64,000 bases of DNA, taken from the NCBI RefSeq assembly GCF_007993735.1, contig NZ_CP042453.1, positions 1,798,001-1,862,000 on the forward strand, in the 5' to 3' direction. Origin of the DNA: Arenimonas daejeonensis (GTDB taxonomy: Bacteria > Pseudomonadota > Gammaproteobacteria > Xanthomonadales > Xanthomonadaceae). Position numbers and translations under genes: made by a program. Positions within the stretch are counted from its first letter, which is position 1, and the number at the start of each line of letters is the position of its first letter. Under the pieces are notes generated by a model. The model ran no database searches and had not been told where the DNA came from. It saw nothing but the letters and a program-made list of their open reading frames with translations. Positions 9,627 to 18,348 of this stretch are shown piece by piece.

Positions 9627-10169
9627 TCAGAACGCCGAGCCGGGCTCGGTCAGGAAAAGTTCCTCTTCCGGCGTGGACTCACGGCCCAGAATACTGTTCC
9701 GATGCGGATAACGGCCGAAGCGGTCGATGATGGCCTTGTGCCGCAGTTCGAACTGCAGGTTGTCGTCGGGGGCAAACGTCGCGAACAGCGGCACTGCCAG
9801 CTCGTGGATCGCGCGCGACTCGCTGTGCATGTAGGGCATCAGCAGGAAGTTCGCCTCGGTCGGCGCCAGGGCTCCGGTCGCGCCGGCACGGACAGCTTCC
9901 TGCGCCAGCACAAGGGCCATCGGGTCCTGCGCGAACGCGGCCGGCGTGCCGCGATGGATGTTGCGCGAGAACTGGTCCAGCACGATCACTTCGGCCAGGC
10001 GCCCGCGCGGGCTGTCACGCCAGGCATGCAGCTCGCCCGCGGCGGCCTGCAGCAACAAGCCGAGGAAACGCGTGCGCAGTAGCGTGTCGAAGTCCGGGTC
10101 GACCTTCCACCAGTTTTCGGTTGGTGTCTGGACGAACCAGAAATCCAGAATGTCTTCGATGGAGGACAT
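9627..10169 (-). CDS. DUF924 family protein
   Basis: 180-residue soluble helical protein of the DUF924 family (TPR-like fold). Conserved features are IEDILDFWFVQTPTENWWKV at the start, VIVLDQFSRNIHRGTPAAFA in the middle and FLLMPYMHSESRAIHELAV, then GRYPHRNSILGRESTPEEE near the end. The biochemical role of the family is not established. The start ATG lies two bases after the stop of the cytochrome-rhodanese gene, so both are likely translated from one message, which suggests but does not prove a shared task. Confidence 0.85.
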   Translation of the reverse strand: MSSIEDILDFWFVQTPTENWWKVDPDFDTLLRTRFLGLLLQAAAGELHAWRDSPRGRLAEVIVLDQFSRNIHRGTPAAFAQDPMALVLAQEAVRAGATGALAPTEANFLLMPYMHSESRAIHELAVPLFATFAPDDNLQFELRHKAIIDRFGRYPHRNSILGRESTPEEELFLTEPGSAF

Positions 10170-10171
10170 GG

Positions 10172-11260
10172 TCAGTGCGCCGCACCGGGGCTGGCCCGGC
10201 CCGCCACCACCGGATACCCCAGCGTGATCCAGCCCTGGATGCCTTCGTACAACACGGCGGTGTTCTTCACGCCGGACTCGCGCAGGCTGCGCACCACCGA
10301 TTCGGCGGCGGCGCGCGGGCATTCGCAGTAGGCGACGATCCAGGTGCCGTCGGCCGGCAGGCTGGCCAGCACTTCCTCGCGGCTGCTGTAGTAGGGCGCG
10401 GGCACGGCGCCGGCGATGTGGGTCATCTGCCACATCGAGGTGACGCGGGTATCGAGCAGCACCATCTTCTTGCCGGCCTTGAGTTCACGGTCGAGTTCGG
10501 CGGCGCTGACATACAGGCCATCGGCGAGCGTGAAATCCGGCGCGGCGGCTTCGGGGTTGAGCACGATCCGGTCCAGTGGCGGCGGCGTGGCCAGCACCGG
10601 CTTCTCGTGTTTCCAGCCGCTGCTGCGGCTGCGCAGGAAAGCAGTGACGCCATCGAGCTCGCCGGCGCTCAGCGTGTCCTTGAAGGCGGGCATGGGCGTG
10701 CCGTCGCGGCCCTCGGCGATGGCGTGCCGCAGGAAGCGGTCGGGCGTCAGGCCCAGCATCACCGGATTGCCCAGCGCGGTGCCGGTGCCGCCTTCGCCGT
10801 TGGCGCCATGGCAGCTGGCGCAGTTCTCCGCATAGACCCTGGCGCCGAGCGCTGCATCGCCAGCCACCGGGTCGTGGGTGACGCTGAAAGGTTCGACCTT
10901 CTCGACGGTCGCCAGCCACAGCGCGAGTTCGCGGACCTCGGGCAATGTCATCGGCCCGCCGATTTCATCCAGGTACCCGCCCATCGGCGTGCCGGGCCGG
11001 CCGTAGGCAATCGCTTCGCGCAGCGTGCGCGGGAAGCCCGAGGCCAGCAGCGACTTCGATTTCAGCGACGGCGCATGGTCGTTGACGTGGCCCTGGCGGT
11101 CGGCGCCGTGGCAGAGCGAGCAGTAGCGCTGGTAGCGTGCTTCCGCGGCCACCATCTGTTCGTCGGTGAGCGTGGGTAGGCTGGTCAGGGGCGCCTGGGC
11201 GCGAACCAGGCCGCTGGCCACGATCGCGGCTAGGAAAAACAGCGGGGCACTCGAGCGCAT
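10172..11260 (-). CDS. Secreted diheme cytochrome c fused to a rhodanese-like domain
   Basis: 362 residues with a signal peptide (MRSSAPLFFLAAIVASGLVRA). Two cytochrome c modules follow, with heme sites CSLCH (about residue 47) and CASCH (about 138), each with a later Met ligand region (GTPMGG, GTPMPAF). The C-terminal 120 residues are a rhodanese-like domain with MVLLDTRVTSMWQMTHIAGA and an active-site loop IVAYCECPRAAAESV, Cys being the likely sulfur carrier. Periplasmic electron transfer coupled to sulfur or thiol chemistry is plausible. It is transcribed toward the DUF924 gene with two bases between. Domains are clear; the specific reaction is not. Confidence 0.85.
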   Translation of the reverse strand: MRSSAPLFFLAAIVASGLVRAQAPLTSLPTLTDEQMVAAEARYQRYCSLCHGADRQGHVNDHAPSLKSKSLLASGFPRTLREAIAYGRPGTPMGGYLDEIGGPMTLPEVRELALWLATVEKVEPFSVTHDPVAGDAALGARVYAENCASCHGANGEGGTGTALGNPVMLGLTPDRFLRHAIAEGRDGTPMPAFKDTLSAGELDGVTAFLRSRSSGWKHEKPVLATPPPLDRIVLNPEAAAPDFTLADGLYVSAAELDRELKAGKKMVLLDTRVTSMWQMTHIAGAVPAPYYSSREEVLASLPADGTWIVAYCECPRAAAESVVRSLRESGVKNTAVLYEGIQGWITLGYPVVAGRASPGAAH

Positions 11261-11319
11261 GAGGGTCGTTTCCTGGCATCGGCCGTGTCGGCGGATGATA
11301 GCCCAGTGTGTCGCCGCGC

Positions 11320-12152
11320 CTAGATCCACAAGGTCGCCAGCCCCCACACGATCAACAGCGCACCGACGGTACGCGCGACCGCGCGGCCCGGCGCCAACCA
11401 TTTTTCCGCCATCACCAGCACCATCAGGCCGGCGATCCACGCCAGGTTCATCACGCCGCCTACGAACAGCAGGGCCATCAGGATCCAGCAGCAGCCGAGG
11501 CAAACCATGCCGTGCCGCAGGCCCAGCCGGAACGCGCCCATCGTCCCCGGCTGCCAGTAGCGGGTCAGGAAGGCGAAGGGCGCCCGACACTGCGCCAGGC
11601 AGGCGTCCTTGAGCGAAGAGAACTGGTACAGGCCGGCTGCGATCAACACCCCGGCCGACAGCCAGCGGCTCTGCGAGCCCATGCCCATCGCCGATTCCAG
11701 CCCGGCCAGTTCGAGCGCGTACTGCAGCGCCGTCGCCAGCAGCGCAAACACCCCCAGATCGCCAGGTAGCCGGCCGCGAACGGCGCCGTCGGTGCCAGGG
11801 CCGCCGCCTGGCCGCGCAACTGTGCCTGCCGGTGCACCCGGGCGTACAGCAGGATGGTCGGCGCCGCCGTCGGCGTCATCATCGCGACCATCATCGTCCA
11901 CCACATCGCCACGACCAGCGCGAAATAGGGCGGCGTCCAGTCCGTCGGCGCCATGGCCATGCCCGTGGCGTGCGGAAACAGCGCCAGCGACGTCATCTGC
12001 CAGGCGTCCATGCCCATGCCGGCGCCGGCGACAGTGTGGGCGCCCGCCAGCAACACCAGCACGACCAGGCCCGCCGATGTCACCCAGCGGTCGCGCCGCA
12101 GCAGTACCTCGATGGCGGGCACCGGCGCCCGGTCAGGCGCGGATGATCCCAT
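11320..12152 (-). CDS. DUF2182 integral membrane protein (frame broken once)
   Basis: About 277 residues after repair, with several membrane helices. Typical DUF2182 features are the Met-rich segment MWWTMMVAMMTPTAAPTILL and the C-terminal GLRHGMVCLGCCWILMALLF; the family is described as a predicted metal-binding membrane protein. The frame breaks at 11751-11755, where a G run one base short separates GYLAIWG from VFALLATALQ. I choose the start at 12152 (MGSSAPDRAP), which overlaps the upstream DUF1326 gene by 20 bases. The two families often occur side by side, so the pair probably forms one functional unit, perhaps for metal handling. Function unproven. Confidence 0.8.
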
Positions 12153-12765
12153 GGCTGTCCATGTGCAGCTCGGCGAACTGGCCATAGGTGTTCTGGAACG
12201 CGACCTGCACCGGCCCCTGCGTGCGGCTGGAGGCGCTGCCGATTTCGGCCACGGCGTATTCGAAGCCCTCGGGCAGTTCGATGCGCGCGCGCGTTTCCTT
12301 GCCGGTGACCTTGTTGCGGATCGGCTCGCCGACGGTGTCGATGTAACCGTGGACGAAGATGCGGCCGCGGCGTGCGTCCACGTCCACCGTCAGATCAATG
12401 TCGGTGAACACCGGTTCGTTCATGACCGTCACCGTGGATGCGAACACCGCGAACATGGTCGCGAACGGATCGGTGTCCTGGCCGGTCATGATCTTGAGCA
12501 GGGCCTCGCGCTGGGCCGCGTCCGCGCGCCGGTCGACGAAGGCGATCGCCTCGCCGTTGCCTTCGTGGATCGGACCGGGCCATTTGAAGATGGCGGCGAT
12601 GCGCAGCCCGTCGAGCCGGGTGTCGCCGTGGTGGCCGGTGTCGATCTGGATGCCCGCCACCGCATGGCAGTGGCCCTTGTCGGGCAACGCGTCGAACTGG
12701 CAGTTGCAGCCATATTCGCAGGAGCAGTTCACCAGCCCCCGACCCTTGATTTCCCATGTGGCCAT
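12133..12765 (-). CDS. DUF1326 domain protein
   Basis: 210 residues, no signal peptide. The N-terminal cysteine cluster GLVNCSCEYGCNCQFDALP followed by GHCHAVAGIQID is the DUF1326 hallmark and looks suited to binding a metal ion. The rest is a beta-rich soluble domain (ARIELPEGFEYAVAEIGSAS). It overlaps the start of the DUF2182 membrane gene, which it precedes in the message. The partner and the cysteine and methionine content point to metal binding, which is inference; no enzyme motif is visible. Confidence 0.82.
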   Translation of the reverse strand: MATWEIKGRGLVNCSCEYGCNCQFDALPDKGHCHAVAGIQIDTGHHGDTRLDGLRIAAIFKWPGPIHEGNGEAIAFVDRRADAAQREALLKIMTGQDTDPFATMFAVFASTVTVMNEPVFTDIDLTVDVDARRGRIFVHGYIDTVGEPIRNKVTGKETRARIELPEGFEYAVAEIGSASSRTQGPVQVAFQNTYGQFAELHMDSHGIIRA

Positions 12766-12839
12766 GGCGATCTCCCGGGGGTGGACGGTGGGGCGAATCT
12801 ACTCCTCGGCGGGGGCCGGAACAATCGCCAGGGTGGCAA

Positions 12840-12870
12840 CAGAAAACCCCGCGCCAGGCGGGGTTTTCTG
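12840..12870 (-). terminator. Rho-independent terminator after the VWA-OmpA gene
   Basis: A perfect 13-bp stem (CAGAAAACCCCGC / GCGGGGTTTTCTG) with a 5-base loop sits 27 bases after the stop of the leftward VWA-OmpA gene. Reading leftward, the stem ends in a TTTT-containing arm. It separates that gene from the DUF1326 gene. Confidence 0.75.
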
Positions 12871-12896
12871 CTCAATCGTTGCTGGCGCGCGGGCGT

Positions 12897-13927
12897 TTAT
12901 TCCGCAAGCGACAGTTTGACCTCGACCCGGCGGTTCTTCGCCCGGTTTTCTTCGCTGTCGTTGGGCACGATCGGGTTGGTCAGGCCGTGCCACAGCAGCA
13001 CGATCCGGGACGATTCCACGCCCTTGCCGACCAGGTAGTCGCCGACCATCTCGGCGCGCCGCTTGGACAGTCCCTCGTTGTAGTTGCGGTCGCCGACATC
13101 GTCGGTGTAGCCCGCGGCCACCAGTTTGACGTCCTTGTTCTCGGTCATGAACGTGGCGATCTTGTCCAGGTTCGCCTTGTCCTCGTCGTCCAGTTCGGTC
13201 CCGTCGAAGGTGAAGTTGAGGTTGTTCTGCGGAACCGGGCTCTCGGTGACCTTGACGTCCCACAGCGCGCTGCTCGAATACTCCGGATGCGCGAAGAAGT
13301 CGGCCAGCGGGATCATGCGCGAGCAGTTGTTGATTTTCGCGACGTTCGCGGCGAGTTCAGCCTGGCGTTCGCCTTCCGCACTGCTGACCACGTAGAAGCA
13401 CGCGTCGTGTTTCTTGGCTAGGTCCATGGCGGTACTGACCGGGCTCTTGCCGGTGTACTCGCCGTCCCAGAACACGAACACGGCGCTCCGGCCCTGCAAT
13501 CCCCGAGGATCGGGTCGAGCTTCTCCAGCGCGAACTTGAGCGGCGTCGGACCCCGGCCCTTGTCCGGCAGTCCCGTAAACACCGCGCTGATCTTGTCGCG
13601 GTCGAACAGGGCCGCCGGGTAGTTTTCCCGCCAGCCGGTGTAGGTGTAGATGCCGATCTGGTGGCCGAGGTCCGGGAACCAGGTGATCCGGTCGTTCAGC
13701 TCGATCTTCATCGTCTCGATGATCGGCTTGCCGGAGGCAGGGAAGATTTCGTTGGTCGAGGAAGAAGTGTCGAGCAGGAAGATGCCGTTGTCGGCGACCT
13801 TGATCAGTTGCTCCGTCCTCAGGACGCCGTCGGCGATTTCACGCTTTGTGATGATTTCGGTCGCGAACGTCGCCGGAGCGACGAGGCAGCCGATGGTTGC
13901 AGCCAGGATACCGATTCGAAGATTCAT
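12897..13927 (-). CDS. Secreted VWA-like protein with C-terminal OmpA domain (frame broken once)
   Basis: About 343 residues with a signal peptide (MNLRIGILAATIGCLVAPATFA). The first half has a MIDAS-like start GIFLLDTSSSTNEIFPASGK (DxSxS), typical of von Willebrand A metal-ion sites. The second half is an OmpA-type peptidoglycan-binding domain: VKLVAAGYTDDVGDRNYNEG, LSKRRAEMVGDYLV, ENRAKNRRVEVKL. The frame breaks at 13501-13504 (C run one short), rejoining LDPILGGLQGRSAVFVFWDG. It is probably anchored to peptidoglycan in the periplasm and may bind a partner through the VWA site. It has its own terminator downstream. Confidence 0.82.
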
Positions 13928-14012
13928 GAAGGTTCTCCATTTCCGCGATGCTTCCGCGGGAGCAAAGCACTCGAGATCCGACCTGGACGCGAAGTGGGCA
14001 CCCCAGTCGGCG

Positions 14013-14051
14013 CAACCTGCGGCAGGGGAGCCCCTCCCTCCCGTTCAGGTT
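14013..14051 (-). promoter_or_regulatory. Possible structured 5' leader of the VWA-OmpA gene
   Basis: In the 239 bases between the sensor kinase stop and the VWA-OmpA start, AACCTG (14013-14018) and CAGGTT (14046-14051) can close a stem around a second GGGAG/CTCCC pairing. No match to a known riboswitch class was recognised. GGAGA sits before the VWA-OmpA ATG. Otherwise I see no gene in 13928-14166. Confidence 0.3.
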
Positions 14052-14166
14052 CGCCCAAGCTAGTCCCCAGTCCCGCCCATTTCTACTGACCCTTGGCCCC
14101 ATGTCCTGGACGCGGCCACTCCAGGGGTGTGCAGGCAATTGCCCGCCGGCGGACGGCCTGGGGGCG

Positions 14167-15474
14167 CTACGGCAAGGTCAACGCGGTGCGCGCGCGCCGT
14201 TCAGCGGTTCTGCAGCCGAGGCGCCGGGGGGGCAGTGGAAAGCGCGCGCGGACCTGGCCGTCCACCTCGCGCACATCGAGCACGATGCCGTGGCGTTCGC
14301 ACAGGCGCCGGACGATGCCCAGGCCCAGGCCAAATCCGGGGCTGTCTTCGCGGCGATGCCCGAGCACGGCGTCGCCAGCGACCGGATTGGCAATGCACAG
14401 GTCGCCATTGCCGGAAGTGATGTGCACGATGCCTTCGGCACCGTGCACCAGCGCATTGCCGACCAGATTCGAGAGCAGGGAGCGCAGCACGGCTTCGGGC
14501 AGGTCGGTGGTGTCCGCATCCGCAACCTCGACCTGCAGCTCCATCGCCCGCCCTTCGGCCAATGGCGACTGATCCACGATCACGCGTTCGAGTACCGGCA
14601 GGACGCGCACCGGCGCCGACGGCACGATGCGTTCCTCGCGTGCCAGCGACAACAGCAGATCCACCGTCTGCTGCAGTTGCATGGCGGATTGTTGCAGGTG
14701 CTGCGCACTGGCCCGGGCGTCTGCATCGAGGTCCGTGCGCGCCAGCAGGCGTTCGGAGGCGCTGCGGATCACGGCCAGCGGCGTGCGCAGTTCGTGGCTG
14801 ACGTCGCGGGTGAACTCGCGTTCGCGCGCGACGAACTCGCGCAGGCGGTCGGCCAGCGATTGCAGGCCATGCGCCAGCACGCCGACCTCGTCGTGGCGGA
14901 AGCCGCGGTCCAGGCCGCGTGGCGGGTCGCCCGGGTCCAGTCGTTCCATCTCGCCGGCCAGGCGCGCCAGCGGGCCTGCGGTGCGATGGGCCAGCCAGGC
15001 CGCCACGCCCAGCGCCAGCAGCACCAGGACCAGCGCGGTGACCGCCAGCAGCGCCAGGATGTCGTCGCGCATCGGCCGCACCACCAGTTGCGCACTGACT
15101 TCAGCGACCAGCCAGGCCTGGGCCGTGCCGTCGGTGCCGCGCAGCGCGAGCAGGTGGTAGTGGCGACCGGCCTCGCCGGCGAACTCTTCGCGATCGGGTT
15201 CGCTGGCGTGGGCCCGGCGCAGGTCGTCGGGGAACGCCGCCGCGCTGTCGTGCAGCCGGATCCAGGGTTCGCGGGGCTGGCCCCAGGTGCCGGTGGTGGC
15301 GTGCTGGCGCTGCAGTGCCGCGCCTTCCTGCGCCAGCGTCGCCTCAAGGAAACTGTCTTCGACCGCGTACATGAAGACGACCGCGTACAGCCCGAACATC
15401 CCGGCCACCAGCAGCGTGAACGATCCAAACGCCAGCATCAGCCGCCGGCGCAGCGACGCCGCGCGCCGGCTCAC
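14167..15474 (-). CDS. Two-component sensor histidine kinase
   Basis: 435 residues. A GTG start at 15474 overlaps the regulator stop (GTGA), so the kinase is translationally coupled. N-terminal membrane helix (LMLAFGSFTLLVAGMFGLYA), periplasmic loop, second helix (LALLAVTALVLVLLALGVAA), HAMP-like linker, then HisKA with FTRDVSHELRTPLAVIRSAS (phospho-His) and HATPase with LRSLLSNLVGNALVHG (N box) and DSPGFGLGLGIVRRLCERHG (G box). It senses an unknown periplasmic signal and phosphorylates the adjacent OmpR-type regulator. Nothing in the sequence names the stimulus. Confidence 0.9.
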   Translation of the reverse strand: MSRRAASLRRRLMLAFGSFTLLVAGMFGLYAVVFMYAVEDSFLEATLAQEGAALQRQHATTGTWGQPREPWIRLHDSAAAFPDDLRRAHASEPDREEFAGEAGRHYHLLALRGTDGTAQAWLVAEVSAQLVVRPMRDDILALLAVTALVLVLLALGVAAWLAHRTAGPLARLAGEMERLDPGDPPRGLDRGFRHDEVGVLAHGLQSLADRLREFVAREREFTRDVSHELRTPLAVIRSASERLLARTDLDADARASAQHLQQSAMQLQQTVDLLLSLAREERIVPSAPVRVLPVLERVIVDQSPLAEGRAMELQVEVADADTTDLPEAVLRSLLSNLVGNALVHGAEGIVHITSGNGDLCIANPVAGDAVLGHRREDSPGFGLGLGIVRRLCERHGIVLDVREVDGQVRARFPLPPRRLGCRTAERRARTALTLP

Positions 15475-16160
15475 GCGTCCGGCTCCAGCTTGAAACCGAC
15501 GCCGTGCACGGTGCGCAGCATCGGCGTGGCGAACGGCCGGTCCAGCGCCTGCCGAAGCACGTAGAGATGCGAACGCAGCGGATCGGAGGCCGGCGCCTCG
15601 TCGCCCCAGACCCGCTGCACCAGCTCGCTGCGGGTGAGCGTGCGGGGCCAGGCCTCGGCCAGGGCCAGCAGCAGCTGGAAGGGAATGTTCGGCAGCTCGA
15701 TGCGCTGGCCTTCCCGCGTCACTTCGCTGGTGCGCCGGTCGATCGCGAGCGAACCGATGCACAGCCGCACCGGTTCGCCGACGCGATGGCGGCGTGCGAG
15801 CGCCAGGCACCGCGCCAGCAGTTCGGCGCCGGCGAAGGGTTTCACCAGGTAGTCGTCGGCGCCGGCCTCGAAACCGCGCACCTTGTCCTCGACCGCGTCG
15901 CGCGCGGTCAGCATCAGCACCGGAATGTGGCGGTCGGCTTCCTGGCGCAGCCGTTCGCAGACGCGCAGGCCGTCCAGGCCCGGCAGGCCCAGGTCGAGCA
16001 CCAGCACGTCGGGCGGATCGGCCAGGGCCAGCGCGAGGCCGATGCGGCCGTCCGCCGCGAAATCGACGCGATGCCCCTGCGCTTCCAGCAGACCAGCGAG
16101 CTGGGAACGCAGGGCCAGGTTGTCTTCGACGATCAGTAGGCGGAGGCCGGGAGCGGTCAT
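15471..16160 (-). CDS. OmpR/PhoB-family response regulator
   Basis: 229 residues. The receiver domain begins RLLIVEDNLALRSQLAGLLE, has the phospho-acceptor Asp in DVLVLDLGLPGLDG and the switch Lys in DDYLVKPFAGAELLA. The C-terminal winged helix has LTRSELVQRVWGDEAPAS and the recognition region SHLYVLRQALDRP...RTVHGVGFKL. It is transcribed just before its sensor kinase with a 4-base overlap. The start ATG at 16160 gives the standard length; upstream in-frame extension is not family-like. Target genes are unknown; the nearby VWA-OmpA gene downstream is a candidate by position only. Confidence 0.92.
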   Translation of the reverse strand: MTAPGLRLLIVEDNLALRSQLAGLLEAQGHRVDFAADGRIGLALALADPPDVLVLDLGLPGLDGLRVCERLRQEADRHIPVLMLTARDAVEDKVRGFEAGADDYLVKPFAGAELLARCLALARRHRVGEPVRLCIGSLAIDRRTSEVTREGQRIELPNIPFQLLLALAEAWPRTLTRSELVQRVWGDEAPASDPLRSHLYVLRQALDRPFATPMLRTVHGVGFKLEPDA

Positions 16161-16217
16161 CTCAATGAGTCGGGCGCGCGGGCAGGTCATGAGCTTGCTT
16201 GAGCTCCGGGAGCTTTG

Positions 16218-16256
16218 CCAGCCGCGCGGCCCGGGCGTTGCGCGGGCCGCGGCTGG
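16218..16256. repeat. GC-rich hairpin in the divergent intergenic region
   Basis: CCAGCCGCGCGGCCCG pairs with CGGGCCGCGGCTGG around a short loop, with one bulge. It lies in the 298-base gap between the response regulator and the rightward GNAT gene. It has no T run, so is not a standard terminator. The rest of the gap shows no gene. Confidence 0.45.
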
Positions 16257-16458
16257 CCGAGGCGCCGGTGCGCTTCCGTGATGGCCGGTGCGTCGACGTT
16301 GATCTCCGACGGGTGGATCCGGAGACTGCCGCAGCGATGTGAAGCCGATCTCAAGCGGGCGTTCTCCGCCAACTTGAGCGCCGCCGGGAGGCTGTGACAA
16401 TCTCGGTGCCGATCCAGGGCGGCGGCCACCCGTCGCACGAACCGGAGGCAAACGCGCC

Positions 16459-17124
16459 ATGTCCACCCAGCCGCCTGACGATGGTTTCCCCTGGATCGGG
16501 AGGCTCGAGGCCACCCACGCCGGCGAAGTGACCAGGCTGCTGTGCGAGGCCTTCTTCGATTACCCGGTGATGCGCTTCGTGCTGGGCGAAACGCCGGACT
16601 ACGCCGGCCGCCTCGTGCGCCTGATAGGCCTGTTCACCGCCGGACGCTGGTTACGCGGGCATCCGGTTCTGGGGCTGCGTGGCGCCGACGGGTCGCTGCA
16701 GGCCGCGATCACGATGACGCCGCGCGGTGCGTTCGACACGCCGCCTGCGCTGGCCGAATTGGCCGAGACCACCTGGAACATGCTGGGCGCCGAAACGAAG
16801 CAGCGCTACGCGATGCTGTGCGAAGCCTGGGCCGCCACCGAGCCCGCCGGTGAAAACTGGCACGTGAACATGCTGGGCGTGGCCAAGGCCGCGCATGGTG
16901 CCGGCCACGGTGGCCGACTGCTGGCCGCGGCGCTGGACCTCGCCGCAAAGGACCCCGTTGCACAGGCCGTGGACCTGACCACCGAGGATGCCGCGAACCT
17001 CAGTTTCTACACCCGCCGCGGTTTCGAAGTGACCGGACAGCGCCGTGTCGGCCCCACGCTGGAAACCTGGACGCTGGTGGCGCCGAGGCGTGCGGATGGT
17101 GGTTTCGGACCGGGCGGGGCATGA
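16459..17124 (+). CDS. GNAT-family N-acetyltransferase
   Basis: 221 residues. The acetyl-CoA binding motif A is visible as HVNMLGVAKAAHGAGHGGRL followed by LAAALDLAAKD, and the GNAT C-terminal strand-helix as DLTTEDAANLSFYTRRGFEV. The N-terminal LCEAFFDYPVMRFVLGETPD is like that of small-molecule acetyltransferases of this group. CGGAGG lies 10-15 bases before the ATG. It stands alone between a divergent regulator and a convergent pseudouridine synthase. The acceptor substrate cannot be deduced. Confidence 0.85.
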   Translation: MSTQPPDDGFPWIGRLEATHAGEVTRLLCEAFFDYPVMRFVLGETPDYAGRLVRLIGLFTAGRWLRGHPVLGLRGADGSLQAAITMTPRGAFDTPPALAELAETTWNMLGAETKQRYAMLCEAWAATEPAGENWHVNMLGVAKAAHGAGHGGRLLAAALDLAAKDPVAQAVDLTTEDAANLSFYTRRGFEVTGQRRVGPTLETWTLVAPRRADGGFGPGGA

Positions 17125-17215
17125 CGCGCGACCGGCCCGATCAACCGAACACCTCAGAATGTGAGCCGATGCCCCGTACTCGAGCCTTCTGCCTCGCCGC
17201 AGGTAGCGGGGTAGG

Positions 17216-18106
17216 TCAGGACAGGAGCAGCAAGCTGCTTGAGAACGTGCGCTCGATCCCGGTGAGCGGATCGATGAATGTGATCTGCCTGGCCAACAAC
17301 TGCAATGGCGTCGAATAGTCGTCTACTCGGTGGTTGGCAAGTGACGGATACACCACATCATTGGCCATGGGCGCCCCCAGCGCCGCCATGTGCACCCGCA
17401 GCTGATGCTTGCGCCCGGTAACCGGCATCAACGCATAACGCCAAGCCCCATCCCCACGTGCAATGACATCAATCCGCGTCTCACTATTCGCAGGCCCTTC
17501 AACCTCCCGCATGCGAAAGAACGGCTCCCCGGCAACGATCCGGCTGGTGCGGGTGTGCGGAAACTCGATATCCGGCAGCGGCGGCGCAATCGCCTCGTAG
17601 GTCTTTTGAATCCGCCGCTCGCGGAACAGCGCCTGGTACAGCGCGCGGGTTTTGGGGTTGGTCGAGAACAGCACCAGGCCGGCGGTTTCGCGGTCGATGC
17701 GGTGCAGGGGCACCAGGTCGGGGTTGCCGGTGCGGCGGATCAGGCGGCCCAGCAGGGTTTCGTGCACATGGGCGCCGGACGGCGTGACCGGCAGGAAATG
17801 CGGCTTGTCCGCCACCAGCAGGTCGGCGTCGGCGAACAGCACGGTTTCCTGGAACGGGATCGGCGCTTCGTCGGCCACTTCGCGGTAGTAGTGCACTTCC
17901 AGCCCGACCCGATACGGCGTGTCCGGCGTCAGCCATGCCCCGTCGTCGTCCACGACGCGCCCGCGCGCCATGCGGTCCCGCCAGGTCGCGCGCGGCACCG
18001 CCGGGAAACGTTCGCACAGGCCGTCCAGCACCGTCGGCCACGGGCCCGGCGGCAGCTGCAGGGTGCTGGCGGGCAGACCGTCGAGGGTGGGTGGGCGTTT
18101 GCGCAT
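17216..18106 (-). CDS. RluA-family pseudouridine synthase
   Basis: 296 residues. Isomerises uridine to pseudouridine in structured RNA. The RluA signature is present as LVPLHRIDRETAGLVLFSTN with the catalytic Asp in HRID, preceded by LLVADKPHFLPVTPSGAHVH and followed by RKHQLRVHMAALGAPMANDV. The N-terminal part (ATWRDRMARGRVVDDDGAWL) resembles an S4-like RNA-binding segment. It converges on the GNAT gene. The exact target (tRNA or 23S rRNA position) is not decided by these motifs. Confidence 0.9.
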   Translation of the reverse strand: MRKRPPTLDGLPASTLQLPPGPWPTVLDGLCERFPAVPRATWRDRMARGRVVDDDGAWLTPDTPYRVGLEVHYYREVADEAPIPFQETVLFADADLLVADKPHFLPVTPSGAHVHETLLGRLIRRTGNPDLVPLHRIDRETAGLVLFSTNPKTRALYQALFRERRIQKTYEAIAPPLPDIEFPHTRTSRIVAGEPFFRMREVEGPANSETRIDVIARGDGAWRYALMPVTGRKHQLRVHMAALGAPMANDVVYPSLANHRVDDYSTPLQLLARQITFIDPLTGIERTFSSSLLLLS

Positions 18107-18348
18107 GGCGGCAGTGTGCCGGCTGTGCGCGGTTTCTGCACATTGCCTTGTCCATGGGATGAGCGCTCGTTTGTGACCCGGGTCGGGCCTTGAACTTCAG
18201 GCGGTTGCGGGCGTCATCGCGAGTGCAGGAGGGCCGCTTCCGACCCGAAGCGGACATATGGCGTGTTTGGGTGGTCCTTCTCTGGTCGCCGACGCATTCA
18301 ATCCTTCGCTAGCGCTGCCACGAGTCTTTGCTCCACATTGAGGACCGG

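Noticed and set aside
17121-17318. 65-codon frame starting in the GNAT stop
   Set aside because: Its second half is antisense to the pseudouridine synthase and it lacks family features.
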